Shown here piece by piece: positions 16,727 to 25,459 of a stretch of 64,000 nucleotides of DNA. This DNA is from Robinsoniella peoriensis (GTDB taxonomy: Bacteria; Bacillota; Clostridia; Lachnospirales; Lachnospiraceae): the NCBI RefSeq assembly GCF_042680125.1, contig NZ_JBHTNY010000018.1. One strand, 5' to 3'. The position numbers and the translations under genes were made by a program. Every line of letters begins with the position of its first letter. Within the stretch, counting starts at the first letter, position 1. The notes beneath the pieces were generated by a model, which saw nothing but the letters and a program-made list of their open reading frames with translations, did no database searches and was not told the origin of the DNA.

Positions 16727-17554
16727 CTAAATCAAACTTGCGAGTACAACAATTCCTAAACCTATCCGATACCATCCAAACACCTTAAAATCATGTTTTT
16801 TAATATAGCTCATTAAAAATTTAATAACTGCCAGGGATACGAAAAATGCCACAACCATTCCAACTATTAAAGCCAATATTTCATTTCCCCCAAAATGAAA
16901 ACCAAATTTTAACATCTTAAGTGCACTTAAACCAAACATAACAGGTACTGCAAGGAAAAATGTAAATTCTGCTGCTGCGATTCTGGATACTCCGATCAGT
17001 AATGCACCAACAATGGTAGCACCAGAGCGGGATGTGCCGGGAATTATGGATAATACCTGGAATAATCCGATGAGTAAGGCTGTTTGATAAGTAATATCCG
17101 ACAGGTGAACAACCTTAGGCAATCTTTTTTTATTCCAGTTTTCCACTAAGATAAATGTAATTCCGTAGAAGATTAAAGCGGCTGCAATCACTATGGGAGT
17201 GTGCAGGTGGGCATCGATATAATCATCAAACAGAATGGTTACCACTGCGCCTGGAATACATGCTACTACAACTTTAAACCACATGGAAAAAGTATCTTTA
17301 ATAATAATTGGCTGCTTTTTATTTTTAAACTGAAACGGAAACATTTTTTTCCAGAAAACCATTACAACAGCTAAAATAGCACCTAGCTGTATGACTACGA
17401 AAAACATTTCTTTAAAAGATTCACTCATGTTCAGAGAGATAAATTCATCTACCAGGAGCATGTGTCCGGTACTGCTGATGGGAAGCCATTCCGTGATGCC
17501 TTCTATAATACCGAGAAAAATGATTTTTAGTATTTCTATAAAATCCAGTGTCAT
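16727..17554 (-). CDS. uppP: Undecaprenyl-diphosphatase (BacA/UppP type)
   Basis: 275 residues with about eight membrane helices. The two catalytic motifs of the BacA family are visible: GIIEGITEWLPISSTGHMLL near the N-terminus and PGTSRSGATI in the middle. The enzyme dephosphorylates undecaprenyl pyrophosphate, recycling the wall lipid carrier and giving bacitracin resistance. Its ATG shares one base with the permease stop, placing it last in a bacitracin ABC operon as in bcrABD loci. It is therefore probably the drug-inducible copy rather than the housekeeping one (inference). Confidence 0.95.
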   Translation of the reverse strand: MTLDFIEILKIIFLGIIEGITEWLPISSTGHMLLVDEFISLNMSESFKEMFFVVIQLGAILAVVMVFWKKMFPFQFKNKKQPIIIKDTFSMWFKVVVACIPGAVVTILFDDYIDAHLHTPIVIAAALIFYGITFILVENWNKKRLPKVVHLSDITYQTALLIGLFQVLSIIPGTSRSGATIVGALLIGVSRIAAAEFTFFLAVPVMFGLSALKMLKFGFHFGGNEILALIVGMVVAFFVSLAVIKFLMSYIKKHDFKVFGWYRIGLGIVVLASLI

Positions 17555-18303
17555 TATTTAATATCCTCCTTCTGGAAATAGATGTAGGTGGCAGTAAATC
17601 CCAGAATTGACACCAGGGTGATGATGCCCACAGAAACCCAAACGGGGTAACCGGTAGCAGCCAGACTTCCCTGCATAAGAAATAGGATGGCTGTCCAGGG
17701 ATATAATGCACCAAGATCCTGATTTGACAAAGCAGCGTTTCCCATAATGACGGCAGCTGATATGATCAACGGGACAACCAGGCTTTTTGTTTTCTCGGCA
17801 AGGAATGTAAAAGGTGTTATAGTTAAAAACATCAGTATTGTACTGGACATCATTTTTCCCAGATAAATCAGGGCAATATGAAATTGAAATTCTGCAATAC
17901 CAAACACGGAATGATACAGGAGCGCCAAGAGAAAAGCAGAACCCCAGGAGAAAAAGGACAAAACTATCATCCAGATAAATAAAATGCAGAACTTACTGGT
18001 TAAAAATGATGTTTTTGAAACCGGTATTGGTAATATATTTTTCAAAGTCTTCTCTGTATATTCCCGGCTGAACAGGTAGGAGGCTATAATTATATAGACC
18101 AACAGGTTCATTAGAATAATAGTATAGAGCAGCAGACTGTCATAGATATCCGCCAGAGTAAACATTTTTTCAGGGTGTTCGAAATGTGTCTGCAGACATT
18201 CCAGCAGCAGCATGCCCGGTGCTGCTAGGGCTCCCAGAATACTGATCAAAAGCATTTTGGAACGTTTAAGCTTTAATATTTCACAGTAAATCAGATCAAC
18301 CAA
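17554..18303 (-). CDS. BcrB-like ABC-2 type permease
   Basis: TTG at 18303 lies 8 bases after GGAGGTGG and gives the typical short N-terminus (LIYCEILKLKRSKML). The upstream TTG at 18318 precedes the site. The 249-residue protein has six membrane helices, including YLFSREYTEKTLKNILPIP, the conserved cytosolic segment of bacitracin-type permeases. It is coupled to the ATPase gene by an 8-base overlap and to uppP by one base. Confidence 0.88.
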   Translation of the reverse strand: MVDLIYCEILKLKRSKMLLISILGALAAPGMLLLECLQTHFEHPEKMFTLADIYDSLLLYTIILMNLLVYIIIASYLFSREYTEKTLKNILPIPVSKTSFLTSKFCILFIWMIVLSFFSWGSAFLLALLYHSVFGIAEFQFHIALIYLGKMMSSTILMFLTITPFTFLAEKTKSLVVPLIISAAVIMGNAALSNQDLGALYPWTAILFLMQGSLAATGYPVWVSVGIITLVSILGFTATYIYFQKEDIK

Positions 18304-19216
18304 TTCCGCCACCTCCAATCAAATTTGAAAAATAATCCTCTAGTTTTTCTTCACTAATGTTGACTTTTGTTACAAGTAAGCCATTTTCCACAAACGACCG
18401 GTTTATTTCTCCCCGTCTGTTAATACATTCAAAAATCCGGATCGTATGATTATCGCATACGGAATAGTCATTAACAGCATGATGCCGTTCCAGTAACAGA
18501 GAAGCAGTATTTACATCAGAAACAATAAATTCCACATATTGGCGGTTTCGCTTGTGCAGTTCTTCCATGGAGACCTCTTCCAGTAAGTGTCCCTCATGCA
18601 TAACACCAATAATATCAGCTAACTGTTCAATTTCACTTAGAACATGGCTGGAAAGAAATATAGTGGTTCCTTTTTTGCTCAGTTCCAGCAGAAAATTCCG
18701 AATCTCATGTATTCCGATTGGATCCAGTCCATTCACCGGTTCGTCCAGGATGAGCAGGCAGGGGTCGTGCATGATTGCGGCAGCAATGCCCAGTCTTTGT
18801 TTCATTCCTAATGAATAGTTGGAAAATGGTTTGTTGATTTCTTTTTCAAGTCCAACTAATTTAAGGGCATGCTCTGCGGTGTCTTTGCGGTGCCTTCCCC
18901 GCAGGCGCGCCAGCAGATGTAGATTTTCCCGGGCGGTTAAATTATCATAGAATCCGGGAGTTTCGATAATATTTCCGATGTTGCGGTAAGTTTTGCTGGG
19001 ATTTTTTTTATAATCATTGCCAAACAGCAGGATTTCTCCGGATGTTGGCTGTACCAGATTCAAAAGCATTCGCATGGTTGTAGTTTTTCCGGCGCCGTTT
19101 CTGCCAAGTAAACCATAAATTTTGCCCTCGGGTACATGCAGATTTACATTATCCACGAGAAGTTGATTACCAAATTGTTTTGTCAGCCCGATTGTTTGTA
19201 TCATATAGTTGTTCAT
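18296..19216 (-). CDS. BcrA-like ABC transporter ATPase
   Basis: ATG 19216 follows AAAGGAG. 306 residues: Walker A GRNGAGKTT, signature NYSLGMKQRLGIA, Walker B LLILDEPVNGLDP, H-loop SSH, then an 80-residue C-terminal extension usual for BcrA. With the permease it should protect against bacitracin or similar cell-wall antibiotics. It is the first gene of ATPase-permease-uppP and lies just downstream of the kinase gene on the same strand. Confidence 0.9.
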   Translation of the reverse strand: MNNYMIQTIGLTKQFGNQLLVDNVNLHVPEGKIYGLLGRNGAGKTTTMRMLLNLVQPTSGEILLFGNDYKKNPSKTYRNIGNIIETPGFYDNLTARENLHLLARLRGRHRKDTAEHALKLVGLEKEINKPFSNYSLGMKQRLGIAAAIMHDPCLLILDEPVNGLDPIGIHEIRNFLLELSKKGTTIFLSSHVLSEIEQLADIIGVMHEGHLLEEVSMEELHKRNRQYVEFIVSDVNTASLLLERHHAVNDYSVCDNHTIRIFECINRRGEINRSFVENGLLVTKVNISEEKLEDYFSNLIGGGGIG

Positions 19217-19298
19217 TTGTTTGACTCCTTTCTGAAGTTTATTTTACCATCCAAAGCTGACAGGGGCCTTTATCAGATCTTACTTTTTTCTTACTTCA

Positions 19299-20213
19299 TT
19301 ACGGGATTTCCGTTAGCGCCGGCAGAGTGACTTGAAAGCATGTTCCCAGGGTCTGTGAACTGGTTACATTTATTTCACCATGTAAAGCTTCTGCCAGTTC
19401 CTTTGTAATGGCAAGCCCCAGTCCGCTTCCTTTGCCTGAACGGGCATGGTCACCCTTATATAAACGGTCAAAAATGTAGGGTAATTGCTCAGGAGGAATA
19501 TGGCTGCCGTCATTTATAACTGTAATAAGCACTTTTTCGATACGGGGCTCAACAATTATTGAAATGCAGGTACAATGCCCATGGTGGATTGCATTTTGAA
19601 TAAGATTATTGATTATACGTTTATATGCCATACTGTCAGTAGATATCAGTAAATCATCATCACTGATCTGGGCCCTGACCTCTATGTTTTCTTTTTCCAA
19701 ACCAGGAAGCCATTCTATAATTATTTCCCGCGTCAGTTCATTGATGTCTACAGTGTCAAAATGGAATTGCTGCTCTTTTGAATTGAGTTTAAACCATTCA
19801 AAAAGCATATCAACATAGGATTTCAAATCATTCGCCTTTCGATATGCCACAGTAATATATTCCTGTTGTTCTGTTTTATTCTCCATCCCATTTTCCAGAG
19901 CTTCCAGATAGCCAAGCAATGATGCAAGAGGGGTCCTTACATCATGGGAGAGACTGGTTAAGATCTGTTTTTTTGCTTCATCTACTTTATTCAGATAGGT
20001 AATTCTCTTTTTATTTGTTTCTATAATCTCATTTAACTCATAGCTGATATCAGACATGATTCCGGAACCTTTGGTAAAAATCTTTTCTTGTTTGCCCTGG
20101 GAAACAGCTTGAAGAATGGAAAGCCAGTCTTCCGCCTGTTTCCTGAGACGGCTAATATAAAGAAACTGTCCAAAGCATAAGAGAAGCAAAAGGAAAATCA
20201 CAAATCCTGTCAT
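19299..20213 (-). CDS. Sensor histidine kinase of the bacitracin-like operon
   Basis: 304 residues with only one membrane helix (about 2-20) and no extracellular domain, then a HAMP-free linker. HisKA has the phospho-accepting His in TSLSHDVRTPL. HATPase_c has NLIQNAIHHG, then VINDGSHIPPE and GKGSGLGLAI. Such intramembrane-sensing kinases usually take their signal from a partner ABC transporter, here the downstream BcrAB-like pair. Its start overlaps the regulator stop by four bases (ATGA). Confidence 0.9.
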   Translation of the reverse strand: MTGFVIFLLLLLCFGQFLYISRLRKQAEDWLSILQAVSQGKQEKIFTKGSGIMSDISYELNEIIETNKKRITYLNKVDEAKKQILTSLSHDVRTPLASLLGYLEALENGMENKTEQQEYITVAYRKANDLKSYVDMLFEWFKLNSKEQQFHFDTVDINELTREIIIEWLPGLEKENIEVRAQISDDDLLISTDSMAYKRIINNLIQNAIHHGHCTCISIIVEPRIEKVLITVINDGSHIPPEQLPYIFDRLYKGDHARSGKGSGLGLAITKELAEALHGEINVTSSQTLGTCFQVTLPALTEIP

Positions 20214-20911
20214 AACAAATCACCGCCAAACTTATATCCCACACCCCAGATTGTTAAAATATAAGTCGGCTTTTCAGGGCAGGGTTCTATTTTTTTACGT
20301 AATCTGCGGATGTGTACCATAATATTATTATCGTCAAAAGCATATTCATCATCCCAAACTGCGCGGTAAATCTGTTTTTTAGTAAATACCTTGCCCCTGT
20401 TGCAGGCGAAGAAATACAAAAGATCAAATTCTTTAGCGGTCAGGTCAATGACAGTGTTGTTTTGGCGCACTTCATGTGCAGCCGGATCAATATGGAGACT
20501 GCCAATATCCAATACGGGATCTGCCAGTTCCATGGAAGAATTAAATAAGGTGTACCTTCGTAAAAGTGATTCAACACGGGCAATAAATTCATTATTGCTG
20601 AACGGTTTTGTGATGTAGTCATCCGCACCCATACGCAGTCCGGATACTTTGTCTATCTCGCTGTCTTTGGCAGTCAGCATCAGGATAGGTACATGGCTTG
20701 TTTTTCTGATTTCAGTCAAAACTTCAAAGCCGCTTTTTTGGGGAAGCATAACATCCAGTACTATCAACTGGTATTCCAAATGTATTGCTTCGGCTAGTCC
20801 GCTTTCTCCATCATGGCGGAGCGTTACCTGGTTACCTTCGGCGGTTAAGTTTTTTTTCAGTAACAGACACAGATCTTTATCGTCATCAATTATTAGTATT
20901 TTGCTATTCAT
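20210..20911 (-). CDS. OmpR-family response regulator
   Basis: ATG 20911 is preceded by GGGAGGACAG and gives MNSKILIIDDDKDL; the longer frame to 21124 has no site and no homology. 233 residues: receiver with acidic DDD, phospho-Asp in LIVLDVMLP, Thr/Lys in MLTAKDSE and YITKPF, and a C-terminal winged helix (LTAKEFDLLYFFACNRGKVFTKKQIY...VHIRRLRKKIE). It forms an operon with the kinase and probably activates the downstream ABC-uppP genes. Confidence 0.93.
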   Translation of the reverse strand: MNSKILIIDDDKDLCLLLKKNLTAEGNQVTLRHDGESGLAEAIHLEYQLIVLDVMLPQKSGFEVLTEIRKTSHVPILMLTAKDSEIDKVSGLRMGADDYITKPFSNNEFIARVESLLRRYTLFNSSMELADPVLDIGSLHIDPAAHEVRQNNTVIDLTAKEFDLLYFFACNRGKVFTKKQIYRAVWDDEYAFDDNNIMVHIRRLRKKIEPCPEKPTYILTIWGVGYKFGGDLL

Positions 20912-21103
20912 TTTATACTGTCCTCCCTGTAATTTTTCGGAATTTATCAGATTACATCTGATTGATACATGATTGTAATGCCTTTGTATGAATTTTCGAA
21001 CAGGCTGCTTTTGCTGTTTATTATATTTCGCATGTGGAAAATAAACAAGGTAATAAATAAAAAAATAAAACCGTTTTATCTGAGGCATTTGGAAATAATC
21101 ATC

Positions 21104-21186
21104 TTGACTTTTTGACAGGCACAATGATAGAATAATAATAATCGAGTGGCAGAAGCGTAAATCCAGATTTGGGTTTGCGCTTTTTT
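21104..21186 (+). promoter_or_regulatory. Promoter and leader terminator before the second MATE gene
   Basis: TTGACT (21104-21109), 18 bp, TAGAAT (21128-21133) starts a leader that soon meets stem AAGCGTAAATCC (21153-21164) / GGGTTTGCGCTT (21171-21182) and a T run. A second hairpin (GCAGAAT / ATTCTGC, about 21203-21230) follows before the start at 21293. No gene lies in 20912-21292. The arrangement repeats that at 11677-11779, suggesting attenuation of both pumps. Confidence 0.55.
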
Positions 21187-21292
21187 GTCGTTGATTTATA
21201 TTGCAGAATGAAATCCGGAATAAATTCTGCGGAACAGCAGGTTGTGGCAGCTTTCCTGAAAAGTCTCCAAATAAAAATAATGGAGGATAATA

Positions 21293-22681
21293 ATGGAGGA
21301 AAAAGTAACAATGAACAAAATGGGTACGGAGCCGGTAAATGGACTGATGATTAAAATGGGAGTTCCCATGATTATTTCCATGGTTCTGCAGGCATTGTAT
21401 AATGTAGTGGACAGCTATTTCGTATCGAATATGAAGGATACGGCTGAAATTATCGGCATGGGGGAATATGCGGTTAATGCACTTACCCTGGCATTCCCCG
21501 TTCAGATGCTTATGGTTGCAATTGGTGTAGGCACCGGCGTGGGAATCAATGCGCTGCTGGCAAAGAGCCTTGGAGAGGGGAATCGTAAAAAGGCCAGCCG
21601 GATTGCGGGAAATGCAATATTTTTAGGTCTCTGTACCTTTCTTGTTTTTTTGATCTTTGGTTTATTTGGTGTAAATGCCTATCTTCATTCCCAGACGACA
21701 GACCCGATTATACTGGAAATGGGGCAATCCTATCTTAGCATTTGTACTATCTGGTCCTTTGGAATCATAATGTACACTATTTATGAAAAACTGCTTCAGG
21801 CGACAGGAAGGACGACGCTGACTACCGTGGCTCAGGTAGCAGGGGCACTGGTGAATATTGTTTTAGATCCGATTATGATTTTTGGATATTGGGGATGCCC
21901 TGAAATGGGAATTAGCGGAGCCGCATATGCAACCATAATCGGCCAGACGGTATCCTTCCTGATGGATGCTATTTTCCATTATGTATTTAACAAAGATATT
22001 GATCCGAGTCCCAGATATATAAAACCCAAGGGTGCAATTATCAACGAAATTTATAAGGTGGGCTTACCGGCAATTATAATGCAGGCCCTGATGTCATTTA
22101 TGACATATGGTGTAAATATTATCTTTGGAGCAGTTTCCAGTGCGGCAGTTACGGCATATGGTGTCTATTATAAAATCCAGCAATTTGTATTTTTTGCTGC
22201 TTTTGGAATGAACAACGCATTAATACCAATTATATCATTTAATTATGGAAAACGGGACCGGAAAAGAGTGGATGAAGGAATTAAATATGGCATGTTATAT
22301 ACGCTGCTGATCATGGTTGTGGGATTGCTGGGGCTTCAGATCTTTGCAAATCCGTTATCCGGTGTATTTTCAGTGGCACCGGAAACACAAAAACTATGTG
22401 TGATCGCAGTTCGCATCGTGACCCTTGGGTATTTATTTGCAGGTGCAAACATTGCATATCAGGGGATTTTTCAGGCATTGGGCTGTGGCATTAGATCTTT
22501 GATTCTTTCGCTGCTGCGGTTAATAGTAGTTGCGTTACCGCTGGCATGGCTGTTCACAAAATTTGCAAATGCCCCGGTACTGATCTGGGTATCTTTCCCG
22601 GTTGCAGAAGGTGTTGCCTTATTGGCAGGGATCCTTTTTATGAAACAGATTTCTGATAAACAGCTGAAAGGTCTGCTATAG
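21293..22681 (+). CDS. MATE family efflux transporter (second copy)
   Basis: 462 residues with twelve membrane helices. MVLQALYNVVDSYFVSNM, then IGVGTGVGINALLAKSLGEGNRKKA, is the MATE N-half signature, and the C-half starts near VGLPAIIMQALMSF. ATG 21293 follows GGAGG; a second start at 21311 also has GGAGG and would lose six residues. It differs clearly from the MATE at 11801 and is monocistronic behind a leader with hairpins. Confidence 0.92.
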   Translation: MEEKVTMNKMGTEPVNGLMIKMGVPMIISMVLQALYNVVDSYFVSNMKDTAEIIGMGEYAVNALTLAFPVQMLMVAIGVGTGVGINALLAKSLGEGNRKKASRIAGNAIFLGLCTFLVFLIFGLFGVNAYLHSQTTDPIILEMGQSYLSICTIWSFGIIMYTIYEKLLQATGRTTLTTVAQVAGALVNIVLDPIMIFGYWGCPEMGISGAAYATIIGQTVSFLMDAIFHYVFNKDIDPSPRYIKPKGAIINEIYKVGLPAIIMQALMSFMTYGVNIIFGAVSSAAVTAYGVYYKIQQFVFFAAFGMNNALIPIISFNYGKRDRKRVDEGIKYGMLYTLLIMVVGLLGLQIFANPLSGVFSVAPETQKLCVIAVRIVTLGYLFAGANIAYQGIFQALGCGIRSLILSLLRLIVVALPLAWLFTKFANAPVLIWVSFPVAEGVALLAGILFMKQISDKQLKGLL

Positions 22682-22829
22682 GGTTCAAAATAATAGTTGT
22701 TATAAAATTTAATCTCAAAATAAAGGTTATATCTATTCATTTTGCAAATTACATGCTATGATAGGAGATATAAAATCTAAGGAGTATACGACTATCTATA
22801 TACGTATACAGATGAAGGAGCTGAATAGT

Positions 22830-23774
22830 ATGAGACTGGTAACACGTTCCGACTTTGATGGTTTGGTTTGTGGTGCGCTGCTTAAAGAAGCAGGAATTAT
22901 AGATCATTGGAAGTTTGCACATCCCAAAGATCTTCAGGATGGTCTGGTGGAAATCAGAGAGGATGACTGCCTTGCCAATGTACCTTATGTAGAGGGGTGT
23001 GGGTTGTGGTTTGACCATCATTCCAGTGAATTTGAGAGAAACGAGCTGGAAGGCAAATATAAAGGGGAAAGCCGTATAGCCCCATCTTGTGCAAGAATAA
23101 TTTATGATTACTATGGAGGGAATGAAAGGTTTTCCCATTTTAATGAGATGATGGAAGCGGTAGATAAGGTGGATTCAGGTAATTTGACAATTGATGAAAT
23201 CCAGAATCCCAAAGGCTGGATACTAATTGGTTTTCTGATGGATCCAAGGACCGGTTTAGGCCGTTGGAGAAATTTTACTATTTCCAATTATCAATTAATG
23301 GAAAAGCTGATCGATGCCTGCCGAACCATGGATACAGAGGAAATTTTAAGTCTGTCAGATGTAAAAGAGAGAATTGAAGTTTATTTTGAACAGACGGCTA
23401 AATTCAAAGAAATGATAGAGGCGCATACCAGAGTGGAAAAGGATGTAATTATATCAGATCTGAGAGGTGTGGATCCTATATATACGGGAAATCGTTTCCT
23501 AATTTACAGCATGTATCCGCAACAGAATATCTCAGCCTGGATTGTTAATGGAAAAGGCGGTAAAGGGTGCTCAGCTGCAGTTGGCTACAGCATTCTGAAC
23601 CGTACTTCCGATATCGATGTAGGAAGCCTGATGTTGAAATACGGAGGCGGTGGACATAAAGCGGTTGGAACCTGCCAGTTCAGTGATGACAGCATGGATG
23701 AGCTGCTTCCTAAAATGCTGGATGAGTTGGTGAATCATAGAGAAACAGGCTCTAATATTCACAATAGAAAATAA
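22830..23774 (+). CDS. DHH family phosphoesterase
   Basis: ATG 22830 follows AAGGAG and gives MRLVTRSDFDGLVCG, where the DHH domain starts; the longer frame from 22758 adds unrelated residues. 314 residues with the metal-binding SDFDG, the FDHHSSE motif and the C-terminal DHHA1 signature KYGGGGHKAVGTC. DHH/DHHA1 enzymes cleave phosphodiester or pyrophosphate bonds (oligoribonucleotides, cyclic dinucleotides, polyphosphate). No extra domain points to one substrate. pApA/nanoRNA activity is possible and would suit a c-di-nucleotide context, but this is inference. Confidence 0.88.
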   Translation: MRLVTRSDFDGLVCGALLKEAGIIDHWKFAHPKDLQDGLVEIREDDCLANVPYVEGCGLWFDHHSSEFERNELEGKYKGESRIAPSCARIIYDYYGGNERFSHFNEMMEAVDKVDSGNLTIDEIQNPKGWILIGFLMDPRTGLGRWRNFTISNYQLMEKLIDACRTMDTEEILSLSDVKERIEVYFEQTAKFKEMIEAHTRVEKDVIISDLRGVDPIYTGNRFLIYSMYPQQNISAWIVNGKGGKGCSAAVGYSILNRTSDIDVGSLMLKYGGGGHKAVGTCQFSDDSMDELLPKMLDELVNHRETGSNIHNRK

Positions 23775-23821
23775 ACGGGAATGAGGTTCTCCCCAGGTAC
23801 AACAATACCTAAACTGCTATT

Positions 23822-23863
23822 AGCTGATGACTTCTGTTTTAGGACAGAAGTGTCAGCTTTTTT
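23822..23863 (+). terminator. Intrinsic terminator
   Basis: Long stem AGCTGATGACTTCTGT / ACAGAAGTGTCAGCT with a 6-base loop and T run after the DHH gene. Confidence 0.85.
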
Positions 23864-23916
23864 ATGTGCAGAAACCTGAATAGTAATAAAAAAATAAAAA
23901 TACAGGAGAGAATATT

Positions 23917-25107
23917 ATGTTGACAAGTTTAGCTTTTATTTTTCTATTGGGAATGCTGCTTAGTTCTATTCTTAAAAAACTAAGGCTGCCGGGTTTGCTT
24001 GGCATGCTGATTACCGGAATTGTGTTAGGTCCGTATGTACTTAATCTGTTAGATCCCTCTATTTTGAGTATATCAGCAGATCTAAGACAAATTGCCCTGA
24101 TTATTATTCTGACAAGGGCGGGGTTATCTTTAGATATCAATGATCTGAAGAAAGTGGGGCGTCCTGCGATCCTGATGTGTTTTGTTCCGGCGTGCTGCGA
24201 GATTGCGGGAATGATTCTGCTTGCACCGGGGCTTTTGGGAATTTCTGTGCTGGATGCAGCTATTATGGGGGCCGTTGTGGCAGCTGTGTCTCCGGCCGTA
24301 ATTGTTCCGAAAATGCTGATGCTCATGGAGAAAGGTTATGGCAGAGAGAACAGAATACCGCAGCTTATTATGGCTGGAGCTTCTGTGGATGATGTATTTG
24401 TTATCGTCTTGTTTACCGCGTTTACCGGGCTTGCACAGGGGGAAAGTATCTCGGCTGCCAGTTTTGCACAGGTTCCGGTGTCAATACTTACCGGGATGAT
24501 TGCCGGTGTTGGTACTGGAATGATACTGGCAGTCCTGTTTGCCAGACTGCATATCAGGGATTCGGGAAAAGTAGTAGTGCTGCTCAGCATTTCTTTTTTA
24601 ATGGTGGCGCTGGAAAATGTGCTAAAGGGAGTAATACCGTTCTCAGGTTTGCTGGCTGTTATGAGTATGGGAATTGCACTTCAAAAGAAGCGCCGTGTTG
24701 TAGCGGAAAGATTGTCGGTGAAATACTCAAAATTATGGGTGGCGGCGGAGATTCTGCTGTTTGTGCTGGTTGGGGCAAGCGTGGATGTGAGCTATGCACT
24801 GGCAGCAGGCGCATCGGCAGTTTTAGTGATTTTTGGCGTATTGTTATTTCGAATGGCAGGGGTATTTCTGTGTATGCTGAAAACGAAATTGTCCGGTAAA
24901 GAACGGCTGTTTTGTATGATTGCCTACATGCCGAAAGCAACTGTGCAGGCAGCGATTGGAGGCGTACCTCTGGCATTGGGACTGGGATGCGGTAAAATTG
25001 TTTTGACTGTTGCAGTGCTCGCTATTTTGATAACGGCGCCCCTTGGAGCCTTTGGCGTTGACGTGGCTTACCGGAAACTGCTCCCCCAGACAAATGACGA
25101 AATGTAG
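23917..25107 (+). CDS. Cation:proton antiporter (CPA1/CPA2 family)
   Basis: 396 residues, eleven to twelve membrane helices, Na_H_exchanger fold. GLLGMLITGIVLGPYVL and ILTRAGLSLDINDLKK mark the N-half, GASVDDVFVIVLFTAF holds the likely ion-binding Asp pair, and PKATVQAAIGGVPLALG is the conserved late helix. It lacks the TrkA-N domain of Kef/YbaL proteins. ATG 23917 follows CAGGAGAG. Its role would be pH or Na+/K+ balance. Confidence 0.88.
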   Translation: MLTSLAFIFLLGMLLSSILKKLRLPGLLGMLITGIVLGPYVLNLLDPSILSISADLRQIALIIILTRAGLSLDINDLKKVGRPAILMCFVPACCEIAGMILLAPGLLGISVLDAAIMGAVVAAVSPAVIVPKMLMLMEKGYGRENRIPQLIMAGASVDDVFVIVLFTAFTGLAQGESISAASFAQVPVSILTGMIAGVGTGMILAVLFARLHIRDSGKVVVLLSISFLMVALENVLKGVIPFSGLLAVMSMGIALQKKRRVVAERLSVKYSKLWVAAEILLFVLVGASVDVSYALAAGASAVLVIFGVLLFRMAGVFLCMLKTKLSGKERLFCMIAYMPKATVQAAIGGVPLALGLGCGKIVLTVAVLAILITAPLGAFGVDVAYRKLLPQTNDEM

Positions 25108-25128
25108 CTGAGAGTAATTTGTGGAATT

Positions 25129-25157
25129 AAAAAAGAACCGTGAAGGGTTCTTTTTTT
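25129..25157. terminator. Intrinsic terminator
   Basis: AAAAAAGAACC / GGGTTCTTTTTT hairpin with a 5-base loop. It serves the antiporter gene and, in reverse, the small Cys-rich gene. Confidence 0.85.
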
Positions 25158-25177
25158 AATGATGGTGCATTTATCTT

Positions 25178-25309
25178 TTAAAATCGTGGTTCATAATAGC
25201 AGCAAGAATCTTTCATACTTACATATCCTATCTTCAAGTGACAGAACCATTTCTTTACTTTTTTTATATTTAAGGTGGAATATCGACAATTGCAGCAACA
25301 CTTACACAT
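25178..25309 (-). CDS. Small Cys-rich protein (43 residues), copy 2
   Basis: ATG 25309 lies 8 bases after AAAGGAG. Translation gives MCKCCCNCRYST, a basic middle, KKWFCHLKIGYV and KDSCCYYEPRF, ending at TAA 25178-25180. Length (43) and the motif CCNCxYS ... (K/R)WFCHLK ... YV ... KD(S/T)CCY match the protein at 11114-11245. The matching coding pattern, ribosome sites and two genomic copies argue that this is a real protein family. Metal binding is likely but not shown. Confidence 0.7.
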   Translation of the reverse strand: MCKCCCNCRYSTLNIKKVKKWFCHLKIGYVSMKDSCCYYEPRF

Positions 25310-25459
25310 AACAAACACTCCTTTAATATTATGTAATTATTCCGATTATTAACACAACACTGCATTTTGAGTCTACACTAAGTAGATATGTAAGAATATT
25401 TGGCATAGGATAAAAAATTTCATTAATTTCGTAAATATGAAAAATAATGGCGTATCAAA

